64,000 nt of DNA from positions 1 to 64,000 of the forward strand of contig NZ_JAMWEM010000007.1 of NCBI RefSeq assembly GCF_024509525.1, written 5' to 3'. The notes under the pieces were generated by a model. The model saw nothing but the letters and a program-made list of their open reading frames with translations, ran no database searches and was not told where the DNA came from. This DNA comes from Streptococcus suis (GTDB taxonomy: Bacteria > Bacillota > Bacilli > Lactobacillales > Streptococcaceae). Below are positions 56,972-64,000 of this stretch, one piece after another. Each line of letters starts with the position of its first letter. Position 1 is the first letter of the stretch. A program made the position numbers and the translations under genes.

Positions 56972-57931
56972 CTATTTTAATACCAAGGAAGCTGCACCAA
57001 TAACACCTGCATCATTTCCAAGAGTTGCCAAAGCAATTTTTGTGCTTTCTTTAATTGGAGGAAACACTGTTTCTTCAAATACTTTACGAACACCATTCAG
57101 TAAGAAATCACCTGCTGCAGATACCCCACCACCGATAACAATGTAAGCTGGATTAAGTGTGGCAGCGATATTAGAACAAGCTGTTCCTAAGTAACGTGAG
57201 AAGTTTCTATAAACAATCAAGGCTAAATCGTCACCTTCTTTGGCTAAATCAAAAACATCTTTTGCCGTGACATCTTGACCGTCATCAATCAAATTTTTAA
57301 GTTGTGAATTTCCTGCATATTCTTCAGCATAACGACGTGTTAAATTGACAATACCGGTAGCTGAGGCAACTGTTTCTAGACAACCTGCTTTACCACAGGT
57401 ACACATAATCGGCGCTTCAAAATCAACAGTTAAATGCCCTAACTCTCCACCAGCACCACGGAAACCACGGATTAGATTGCCAGCAGCAACCACACCACCG
57501 CCGACACCTGTTCCCAGTGTCATGAAGACAACATCAGGATTATTCTCACCAGCGCCAACCCACTGCTCTCCCAGAGCTGCTACATTGGCATCATTGTCAA
57601 TAAAGAAAGGCAAATCGAGCTCTGCTTCAAACTGCTCTTTGAGAGGTTGCAAGGTCTTCCAGTTCAGGTTGTAAGCCCCAATCACTGTACCCGCTGTGCT
57701 ATCGACCACCCCTGGAGAACCCATACCAATTCCCAAGAAATCCTCCTTGGTCAAGTTGTGGGTTTCAAAGTGGTGCTTGATGCTTTCAATAATATCAGGC
57801 ACAATGTGACTTCCTTCGTCTAATATATTTGTTTTGATGGACCATTTTTCTTGAATCTCTCCTGCAGGTGTTAAGATTGCCAATTTTACAGAAGTTCCTC
57901 CCAGATCAATACCGATAATTTTTTTAGACAT
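56972..57931 (-). CDS. glcK: ROK-family glucokinase
   Basis: The ATG at 57,931, seven bases after GAGGAGA, gives 319 residues. The ATP-binding 'DLGGTSVK' is at 9-16. The sugar-binding '[15 protein letters not shown]' and the ROK zinc motif '[10 protein letters not shown]' are intact. It phosphorylates glucose entering by non-PTS routes or released from disaccharides. Confidence 0.94.
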   Translation of the reverse strand: MSKKIIGIDLGGTSVKLAILTPAGEIQEKWSIKTNILDEGSHIVPDIIESIKHHFETHNLTKEDFLGIGMGSPGVVDSTAGTVIGAYNLNWKTLQPLKEQFEAELDLPFFIDNDANVAALGEQWVGAGENNPDVVFMTLGTGVGGGVVAAGNLIRGFRGAGGELGHLTVDFEAPIMCTCGKAGCLETVASATGIVNLTRRYAEEYAGNSQLKNLIDDGQDVTAKDVFDLAKEGDDLALIVYRNFSRYLGTACSNIAATLNPAYIVIGGGVSAAGDFLLNGVRKVFEETVFPPIKESTKIALATLGNDAGVIGAASLVLK

Positions 57932-57958
57932 AATCGTTCTCCTCACATTATTTTCTCC

Positions 57959-57988
57959 ATTATATCACAATGCAAATGTTTGCGTAAA
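57959..57988 (-). promoter_or_regulatory. glcK promoter with cre-like palindrome
   Basis: On the minus strand -10 TATAAT (57,964-57,959) is preceded by TG one base upstream (extended -10). A weak -35 TTTACG (57,988-57,983) lies 18 bp away. The spacer holds the palindrome GCAAA-TG-TTTGC (57,972-57,983), which resembles a CcpA cre site with two mismatches. Confidence 0.6.
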
Positions 57989-58023
57989 GCCTTTTCATAG
58001 ATTTATTCAACTAAAAATATAAC

Positions 58024-58045
58024 GCTCTATCTAAAAAGATAGAGC
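58024..58045 (-). terminator. Stem-loop overlapping the end of the DUF3397 gene
   Basis: GCTCTATCT pairs with AGATAGAGC around AAAA. The last codons and stop of the DUF3397 gene (58,027) are inside the stem. The T tract is weak (GTTATATTTTT). Confidence 0.6.
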
Positions 58046-58362
58046 AAGATTACTAATTGAATATGTAAAATAAAGCGGCCAACGGAAAATAGCATGACTG
58101 TGGTAAAATTGCTACCTTCCTTAGTCCCATTATAGAGAAAGAGGGTGGAAATAAAGGTAAATCCCAAGGCAAAGCCCACCATCTGCCAATTATGGTAGGA
58201 CTGACCGTAAAAATACAAAGTCACCGCCAATAAGAGAACAGATAAAACAGTCAAAACTAGTCGCAGACCATTCATCTTCTTGGATTTGAGATAGCTAAAC
58301 AAGGCCGCTCCCAGCGTTACCAAGAAATAGATGACCATATAAGACATGACAAGAACTTTCAT
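58027..58362 (-). CDS. DUF3397 membrane protein
   Basis: The 111-residue protein has four predicted membrane segments ('VIYFLVTLGAALFSYL', 'LRLVLTVLSVLLLAVTLYF', 'MVGFALGFTFISTLFLY', 'FILHIQLVILLYLF'). It fits DUF3397. It abuts the ABC-F gene and is part of its operon. Function unknown. Confidence 0.85.
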   Translation of the reverse strand: MKVLVMSYMVIYFLVTLGAALFSYLKSKKMNGLRLVLTVLSVLLLAVTLYFYGQSYHNWQMVGFALGFTFISTLFLYNGTKEGSNFTTVMLFSVGRFILHIQLVILLYLFR

Positions 58363-60231
58363 CTAGGCCTCCAAGTCGCTCAGATACTCATACCGCTCAT
58401 ATTTTTCCAAGAGCAGGTCGTTTTTCTCATCCAATTCCTTCTGCAAATCGGATAATTTTGTAAAATCACTGCCACAAGTTAGCATTTCCGCCTCAATTTC
58501 CGCAATCCGCACCTCCAGACCAGCAATATCCTCTTCGATGGTCGCCCATTCCTGCTTCTCAAAGTAGGACATCCGCTTCTTGTTCTCTTTGACCTTCTCG
58601 ATTTTCTCCTTTGGTTTTTCCAAGGAAATGGCAGAGCTAGAAGCCAGAAAGGCCTTCTCATCCAGATAGTCTGTGTAGTTGCCAAAGAAGGTCTGAATAC
58701 CGCCCGCCTCAAAAGCGAGGATTTTGGTCGCAACCTTGTCCAAGAAATAACGGTCGTGACTGACGGTGATAACTGGACCTGCAAAGCCTTGCAAGAAATG
58801 CTCTAAGACTGTCAAAGTCGCTATGTCCAGATCGTTGGTCGGCTCATCCAACAAGAGCACATTAGGCCGTTCCAAGAGAATTTTCAGCAAGTAAAGCCGC
58901 TTCTTCTCCCCACCAGACAATTTTTCAATCAAAGTGCCGTGAGTGTTGCGAGGAAAAAGGAATTGCTCCAAGAGCTCGGCAATGGACACCATACCCGAAC
59001 TAGTCTTGGCCTCTTCTGCCACTTCCTGCAAGAAATTGATGACACGCTTGTTTTCTTCTAGTCCTTTGATTGTTTGCGAAAAGTAGCCAATGCGGACCGT
59101 TTCGCCGATGTCCAGCTTCCCACTGTCTGCCTGTAAGTCGCCTGCAATCAGATTGAGCAAAGTTGATTTCCCTCGGCCATTATCGCCGACGATCCCAATC
59201 CTGTCCTTGTTTTGAATGAGCAGGTTAAAGTCTTTTAAAATGGGCTTGTCAGGATAGGAAAAGCTGACATTCTCAAAATTGATAACTTTTTTACCAATCC
59301 GTGAGGTTTCAAAATTGATTTCCAAATCACTATCATCAACCGTGTGGGCCAAATCGCCTTTGAGGTCATGGAAACGATTGATACGAGCCTGCTGCTTGGT
59401 AGCCCGAGCTTGAGGTTGTCTGCGCATCCAAGCCAGCTCTTGTTTGTAGAGCTGCTCTTTCTTATGGCGAAGGGCAGCATCACGCTCGTCCTGTTCTGCT
59501 TTTAAGCGAACATAGTCCTGATAATTGCCCTGATATTCGGTTAAGCTGGCGCGGTCCAATTCAAAAATCCGTGTCGCCACATTGTCCAAGAAATAACGGT
59601 CGTGAGTGATGAAAAGGACTGATTTTTTAGAGGTCTTGAGGAAGTTGGTCAACCATTCAATCGTTTCAATGTCCAGATGGTTGGTCGGCTCATCTAAGAG
59701 TAACAAGTCATCATTGCCCAGCAAGACCTGGGCCAGTTGCACCCGTCTGCGAAGACCACCTGACAGCTCTGCCACTGTCTTGCTGACATCTGTCAGACCC
59801 AGCTTGGAGAGAACAGTCTTGACCTGACTTTCAATTTCCCAAGCGTTGAGGGCATCCATTTCCGCCATGACCTTTTCCAAACGAGCTTGACTGGCTTCAT
59901 CATAGTTGTTCAGGAGTAATTCGTATTGACGAATCAACTTCATTTCACGGAGGTCCGATGATAAAACCGTGTCCAAGATTGTCTTGCTTTCGTCAAAATC
60001 AGGCTCCTGGGTCAAGTAAGCAATCTTGTAAGCATTCTTACTATGGAAGGGAGATACGTCGCCGTCGAAGCCGATACGGCCTGACAGGACATCCAGCAAA
60101 GTCGTTTTGCCCGTACCATTGACCCCGATAATCCCGATGCGGTCGCCTTGGTGAATGATGAAAGACAGGTCAGAAAAAACCGTCTTATCCCCAACAGACT
60201 TAGTCAGGTGTTCAACGATAAAATCACTCAT
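58363..60231 (-). CDS. ABC-F ATPase, Uup/YfmR type
   Basis: The 622-residue protein has two ABC domains ('GVNGTGKTT' and 'GDNGRGKST'; signatures '[11 protein letters not shown]' and '[12 protein letters not shown]'), a linker around 245-290 with '[17 protein letters not shown]', and a C-terminal coiled coil (about 545-615) as in Uup. Members act on the ribosome or DNA transposition; this housekeeping type is chromosomal and differs from the attenuated ABC-F at 46 kb. It overlaps cca by eight bases. Confidence 0.9.
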   Translation of the reverse strand: MSDFIVEHLTKSVGDKTVFSDLSFIIHQGDRIGIIGVNGTGKTTLLDVLSGRIGFDGDVSPFHSKNAYKIAYLTQEPDFDESKTILDTVLSSDLREMKLIRQYELLLNNYDEASQARLEKVMAEMDALNAWEIESQVKTVLSKLGLTDVSKTVAELSGGLRRRVQLAQVLLGNDDLLLLDEPTNHLDIETIEWLTNFLKTSKKSVLFITHDRYFLDNVATRIFELDRASLTEYQGNYQDYVRLKAEQDERDAALRHKKEQLYKQELAWMRRQPQARATKQQARINRFHDLKGDLAHTVDDSDLEINFETSRIGKKVINFENVSFSYPDKPILKDFNLLIQNKDRIGIVGDNGRGKSTLLNLIAGDLQADSGKLDIGETVRIGYFSQTIKGLEENKRVINFLQEVAEEAKTSSGMVSIAELLEQFLFPRNTHGTLIEKLSGGEKKRLYLLKILLERPNVLLLDEPTNDLDIATLTVLEHFLQGFAGPVITVSHDRYFLDKVATKILAFEAGGIQTFFGNYTDYLDEKAFLASSSAISLEKPKEKIEKVKENKKRMSYFEKQEWATIEEDIAGLEVRIAEIEAEMLTCGSDFTKLSDLQKELDEKNDLLLEKYERYEYLSDLEA

Positions 60232-61435
60232 GGTCTAACCTTCCTTTCACAAATGCCATAATGGCCTCCTGTTCATTGGGTAAATGTCCCTCAATAATCT
60301 CATACTCAACCTGCTTAAGTAGATTTCCCAAAACAGGGCCTGGTTTGAGGTCAAATGCCTGCATCAGATGACCACCGTTGACTACAATTTCATGCTTGTC
60401 ATGAATGGTCAGAGCTTGGTCAATGCGGTCAATTTCTTCAAAATCTGTAGCCAATCCCTGTGCCTGACGAAGCTCCTCTGTCACATACAACAAGTCTTTG
60501 CCATACTTGAAACAGATTTGCTTAGTAACAGGTCCTGCTTGGCGTAGCTGGTAAATCTCAACCAGCTTGACCACAGTGCGTTGGAAATCATTGCTGGTTT
60601 TCCATTTCTTCAGGAAGGACTTGATGTTCTCGATACCTAAACAGACAAAGAGTAGGGCCCAAGCTTGTTCAGATGTTGAAAATCGAAAGCCCTCTGTCAG
60701 ACTGGTCAGCATGGTTTCAAGCTTTTCTCCCTTACCTGCAAGTTCAGGCAAGAATTGATAGGCCTTAGAATCAAGCAGGGCGCGCAAGCCTTTTTGCCAA
60801 AATTCAGCCACTAGTAACTTATCAAACTCAATAAAACTACGCTCCACGGAGATTTTTTCCAAGAGCGGTGCAGTCTGGACCATGGCTTCAAAGGTCGTCG
60901 GCTCAATCTCGAAGTCCAAGGTCGCTGCAAAGCGAAATCCACGCATGATACGGAGAGCATCTTCGTTGAAACGCTCAGCCGGGATGCCTACAGCCCGTAG
61001 GGTGCGTTTTTCTAAGTCTGTCAGGCCGTCAAAAAGGTCAACAATCCTCGCTTCTTCATTCAGGGCAAAGGCATTGACCGTGAAGTCGCGGCGTTTGAGG
61101 TCTTCTTCCAAGGAACGCACAAAGGAAACCTGACTGGGACGACGGTAATCCACATACTCCTCCTCTGTCCGAAAGGTGGTAATTTCATACTCCTTTTTCC
61201 CCTCTAATACTAATACCGTGCCGTGTTCAATTCCGACATCAATAGTCCGTGAAAAGATTTGTTTCGTTTCCTGAGGGTAGCTGGATGTCGCAATATCGAC
61301 ATCATGAATAGGTCTGCCCAAAATAGCATCCCGCACGGAGCCACCAACAAAGTAAGCCTCAAAGCCAGCTGCTTTAATTTTCTCTAAAATCGGCAAAGCC
61401 TCCTGAAACTCAGAAGGCAGATTGTTTAATTTCAT
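60224..61435 (-). CDS. cca: CCA tRNA nucleotidyltransferase
   Basis: The 403-residue class II enzyme adds CCA to tRNA 3' ends. The nucleotidyltransferase motif is '[23 protein letters not shown]' and the base-recognition helices include '[20 protein letters not shown]'. It overlaps dapB and the ABC-F gene, so the four genes from dapB to DUF3397 are tightly coupled. Confidence 0.95.
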   Translation of the reverse strand: MKLNNLPSEFQEALPILEKIKAAGFEAYFVGGSVRDAILGRPIHDVDIATSSYPQETKQIFSRTIDVGIEHGTVLVLEGKKEYEITTFRTEEEYVDYRRPSQVSFVRSLEEDLKRRDFTVNAFALNEEARIVDLFDGLTDLEKRTLRAVGIPAERFNEDALRIMRGFRFAATLDFEIEPTTFEAMVQTAPLLEKISVERSFIEFDKLLVAEFWQKGLRALLDSKAYQFLPELAGKGEKLETMLTSLTEGFRFSTSEQAWALLFVCLGIENIKSFLKKWKTSNDFQRTVVKLVEIYQLRQAGPVTKQICFKYGKDLLYVTEELRQAQGLATDFEEIDRIDQALTIHDKHEIVVNGGHLMQAFDLKPGPVLGNLLKQVEYEIIEGHLPNEQEAIMAFVKGRLDHE

Positions 61436-62199
61436 AATAAGTGTTCCAAACCATATACAAGTTGTGAGCGTTTGACTACCTCTTTAATGCCGAGATTGAC
61501 ACCGCCCATAAAGGAAATACGATCGTAAGAGTCATGACGGATGGTCAAACCCTCACCTTGTGCACCAAAAATCACTTCTTGGTGGGCAACGAGGCCTGGT
61601 AAGCGGACAGAGTGGATACGAAAACCGTCAAATTCTGCACCGCGAGCACCAGCAATCAGTTCTTCTTCATCCGCTGCACCCTGATCCTGCGTCTGACGCA
61701 CTTGGGAAATGAGTTCAGCCGTCTTAACAGCCGTACCGCTCGGTGCATCTTTCTTCTTATCGTGGTGTAATTCGATAATTTCAAGATTTGGGAAATACTT
61801 GGCTGCCTGTGCTGCAAATTGCATGAGCAGGATTGCTCCAATCGCAAAGTTAGGAGCAATCAAGCCTCCCAAGCCTTTCTCAGCAGACAAGGCTGTCAAT
61901 TCTTCGATTTCTTCTGGGGTAAAGCCCGTTGTACCAACCACAGGTGCAAAGCCGTTTTCCAAGGCAAAACGAGTGTTTTCATAGGCGAATTTTGGCGTTG
62001 TAAAATCCACCCAGACATGAGCTTCTAGGCTGGCAACTTCTTCTTTGGTCTTGAAAACAGGAACACCATCTACTTCTGTTTCTGTCGCAAATGGATCGAC
62101 CAAGGCAGCCAGACTAAGTGCTGCGTCCTCCTTGACCATCTCAACAGCTGTCGAGCCCATTTTTCCTTTGAATCCTGCGATAATTACCTTAATTGTCAT
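61432..62199 (-). CDS. dapB: 4-hydroxy-tetrahydrodipicolinate reductase
   Basis: The 255-residue enzyme of lysine biosynthesis has the NAD(P)-binding '[15 protein letters not shown]' and the catalytic '[15 protein letters not shown]' with the HH and K of the family. It is full length and sits eight bases after the degV gene. Confidence 0.95.
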   Translation of the reverse strand: MTIKVIIAGFKGKMGSTAVEMVKEDAALSLAALVDPFATETEVDGVPVFKTKEEVASLEAHVWVDFTTPKFAYENTRFALENGFAPVVGTTGFTPEEIEELTALSAEKGLGGLIAPNFAIGAILLMQFAAQAAKYFPNLEIIELHHDKKKDAPSGTAVKTAELISQVRQTQDQGAADEEELIAGARGAEFDGFRIHSVRLPGLVAHQEVIFGAQGEGLTIRHDSYDRISFMGGVNLGIKEVVKRSQLVYGLEHLL

Positions 62200-62207
62200 A
62201 GAAACTC

Positions 62208-63059
62208 CTATTCAATAATGGGAGAAACGCCAAAGGCAACTGCCCCTTCTCCCAAGTGGGTACCAATGACCGAGCCAAAGCTTACAATCGGTAGCTGACT
62301 GATCACGCCAGTTTCTTCCAAGGCCTGTTTGAAATCTTGAGCCTTCTCAGGAGCATTGGCATGGATAATAGCAATCTGATAGTTGCCGTCCTGAGTCTGT
62401 TCCTGTAAAATCTCCAGCAAACGCTTGATGGCTTTTTTCTCAGTACGGACCTTCTCAAAGACCTCTATCTTGCCTTCATCTGTAAAATACAGAATTGGCT
62501 TGATACTGAGGAGATTGCCAATAAGAGCCGCTCCGTTGGAAAGACGACCACCCTTGACTAAATGGTTGAGATCATCAACCATGATGAAGGCTGTCGTTTT
62601 CTGGATTTGCCGTTCTAACTTGCTACTGATTTCTTCAAACGATTGACCAGCTTCAGCCCATTTCAGAACGTTTTCTACCATCATTCCTAGCGGTGCTGAT
62701 GTAATCTTGGTGTCTGGAAAAGCAATGGTCAAATTTTCGAATTCATCCTTCAAATACTGGATATTTTGATAAAAACCTGAAATACCTGATGACAAGAATA
62801 AGCCAAGTGCGTGTGTATAGCCTTTCTCTGTTAATTTAGCCAGAATTTCTTCTAGTTCCACCAAACTCGGTTGACTTGTTTTAGGTAATTCTTTCGATGA
62901 AGCCATTTTTTGATAAAACTCTTCAACAGTCAAATTTTGCCCTTCGATATAATTTTCCCCATCGATGCTGACTGGAATACTTAGGACAAACAGGTCATCC
63001 CGCTCAATACTTTGAACATTCAAAACAGCCGATGAGTCAGTTATAACTGCTAATTTCAT
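62208..63059 (-). CDS. DegV-family fatty acid-binding protein
   Basis: The 283-residue protein starts '[13 protein letters not shown]', the DegV signature, with '[14 protein letters not shown]', '[13 protein letters not shown]' and '[13 protein letters not shown]'. Related FakB proteins present fatty acids to FakA kinase for phospholipid synthesis. No FakA gene is nearby. Confidence 0.9.
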   Translation of the reverse strand: MKLAVITDSSAVLNVQSIERDDLFVLSIPVSIDGENYIEGQNLTVEEFYQKMASSKELPKTSQPSLVELEEILAKLTEKGYTHALGLFLSSGISGFYQNIQYLKDEFENLTIAFPDTKITSAPLGMMVENVLKWAEAGQSFEEISSKLERQIQKTTAFIMVDDLNHLVKGGRLSNGAALIGNLLSIKPILYFTDEGKIEVFEKVRTEKKAIKRLLEILQEQTQDGNYQIAIIHANAPEKAQDFKQALEETGVISQLPIVSFGSVIGTHLGEGAVAFGVSPIIE

Positions 63060-63060
63060 A

Positions 63061-63435
63061 TTAAAACTCCAAATTCACTCCTGGTGCATCAAAGGCGATT
63101 TCTGTTACTTCATAGGTTAACCGCTTGACAATATCAAAGAGCGGAGCGACTAATTCTCTTCTTTCTTCCTCAGAAAATTCACTTGGTTCATTGAGGATGC
63201 GTTCCAACAATCGAACTCCTTGACTAACAGCCCCAGAGATAACGTGGCTTTCCATGACAATCATAAAACGTAAAATGGTAACCAGGTGAGTTTGATTCTC
63301 CTCGCTGTTTTTTTCTAATAATTGAAAGTCAACCTTCATGTGTGTTTTAGGTTCGCCATTCTGTTTTTCCCACTCTAAATTACGAGCATCAAAATGAAAT
63401 TGATTGACAAATTCTTTATCACGAATAATTTCCAT
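63061..63435 (-). CDS. DUF1149 family protein
   Basis: The 124-residue acidic protein begins '[19 protein letters not shown]' and matches DUF1149 of streptococci, whose SecB-like fold has been proposed to act as a chaperone. It is one base from degV and heads the operon. Confidence 0.88.
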   Translation of the reverse strand: MEIIRDKEFVNQFHFDARNLEWEKQNGEPKTHMKVDFQLLEKNSEENQTHLVTILRFMIVMESHVISGAVSQGVRLLERILNEPSEFSEEERRELVAPLFDIVKRLTYEVTEIAFDAPGVNLEF

Positions 63436-63464
63436 TTTTTTCTCCTCAAAATGCTAATAGACCC

Positions 63465-63473
63465 ATTATACCA
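63465..63473 (-). promoter_or_regulatory. Extended -10 promoter of the DUF1149-degV-dapB-cca operon
   Basis: The minus strand reads TGGTATAAT, an extended -10. No good -35 is visible. It lies about 30 nt before the DUF1149 start. Confidence 0.5.
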
Positions 63474-63481
63474 CAAAATTA

Positions 63482-63512
63482 GAAAAAACCTTACCACGAG
63501 GCAAGGTTCATT
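63482..63512 (-). terminator. Terminator of fruA
   Basis: AACCTTGCC and GGTAAGGTT form a 9-bp stem (one G-U) with a TCGT loop, followed by TTTTT on the minus strand, just after the fructose permease stop. Confidence 0.75.
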
Positions 63513-63524
63513 AGATTATTTTTA

Positions 63525-64000
63525 TTATTTTTCTTTACGAAGTACGCCGTAAAGAACACCTGATACTACTGCACCAATTGCTACATAAGCAAGGTAAAGA
63601 AGTGGGTTAGAAGTCAAAGCGATAACGAAGATACCACCGTGTGGTGCCATCAATTGGATGCCCGACAAACCAACCAAGGCACCTGCAAGAGCAGAACCAG
63701 CGATAAAGCTTGGGATAGCACGAGCTGGGTCAGCAGCACCGAATGGAATTGCACCTTCAGTAATGAATGAAAGTCCCATAACGATGTTTGTCAAACCTGA
63801 GTTACGCTCTTCTTGCGTGAACTTGTTCTTGAACAAGAGTGTCGCTACAAAGATTGCCAACGGAGGAACCATACCACCGGCCATAACTGCTGCCATAGCA
63901 ACTGAACCGCCATTTGAAACTGTTGCTGCAAGTGTACCAGTACCAAAGACATAAGCTGCCTTGTTAACTGGACCACCCATATCAACTGCCATCATACCAC
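63525..64000 (-). CDS. fruA: PTS fructose transporter EIIC, C-terminal part
   Basis: The frame runs in from beyond the right edge of the window, so the start is not seen. The visible 158 residues are the C-terminal membrane part of a fructose-family IIABC permease, with 'MAVDMGGPVNKAAYVFG', 'FITEGAIPFGAADPARAIPS' and 'MAPHGGIFV'. The reading ends at 'VLRKEK' with its own terminator. Confidence 0.93.
   Translation of the reverse strand, partial: GMMAVDMGGPVNKAAYVFGTGTLAATVSNGGSVAMAAVMAGGMVPPLAIFVATLLFKNKFTQEERNSGLTNIVMGLSFITEGAIPFGAADPARAIPSFIAGSALAGALVGLSGIQLMAPHGGIFVIALTSNPLLYLAYVAIGAVVSGVLYGVLRKEK

Noticed and set aside
1..64000. CRISPR arrays, tRNA and rRNA genes
   Set aside because: I saw no regularly spaced direct repeats of CRISPR type and no recognisable tRNA or rRNA sequence in the window. 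This was judged by eye only.

Overview
The window looks like a Streptococcus chromosome, most probably Streptococcus suis. The evidence is the low-GC gene content and order: uvrB, a glutamine-type ABC transporter, metY, the pst operon, rsmF, a ROK glucokinase, a Uup-type ABC-F protein, cca, dapB, degV and fruA. An integrative and conjugative element (ICE) of the streptococcal ICESa2603/vanG-like kind adjoins it. Species is inferred from recalled protein similarity; no search was run. Almost every gene lies on the minus strand, apart from the transporter genes at 41.8-44.7 kb and the ABC-F gene at 46.0 kb.

Positions 1 to about 8,670 are part of a second mobile element of clostridial character. 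Its leftward end is outside the window. It carries a ParB-like protein, a MobV relaxase, a RepA-like ATPase, three sigma-like proteins, a Cys-rich KTR protein, tet(O) with its attenuator leader, and tnpV. It sits inside the 3' part of the ICE helicase/methylase gene. That same gene is also split by a group II intron (9,097-11,491) with its reverse transcriptase/maturase.

Positions 8,670 to about 37,877 are the ICE backbone, read right to left. First come a small protein, RepA and a frameshifted C5-cytosine methyltransferase. Small regulatory-looking proteins (Spx-like, HTH-like), a CPBP protease and DUF3801 follow. The conjugation genes are next: VirD4, a VirB2-like protein, VirB6, PrgI, VirB4 and a VirB1-like cell-wall hydrolase. 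After these are an AbiE toxin-antitoxin operon with a palindromic promoter-operator, a large LPXTG antigen I/II adhesin, a tiny calcium-loop protein, an unknown protein and the giant helicase/methylase. The ICE integrase and the rest of the helicase gene are not visible. The right ICE end has cut a mutX/mutT-type NUDIX gene, leaving its 5' fragment at 37,848-38,003.

Positions 38 to 64 kb are ordinary chromosome: a C39-like peptidase, GNAT proteins, UvrB, the GlnHP-GlnQ transporter, an ABC-F protein behind a short-peptide transcription attenuator, MetY, pstSCAB1B2-phoU, RsmF, an inositol monophosphatase-like protein, UPF0223, Spx, glucokinase, DUF3397, a second ABC-F protein, CCA-transferase, DapB, DegV, DUF1149 and the C-terminus of the fructose PTS permease.

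The most striking points are four. Mobile DNA is nested chromosome > ICE > helicase gene > intron plus tet(O) element. An inverted array of about 60-bp repeats also encodes the tail of the RepA-like ATPase. The attenuator before the ABC-F gene has three mutually compatible pairings. The abiE promoter is buried in a perfect palindrome.
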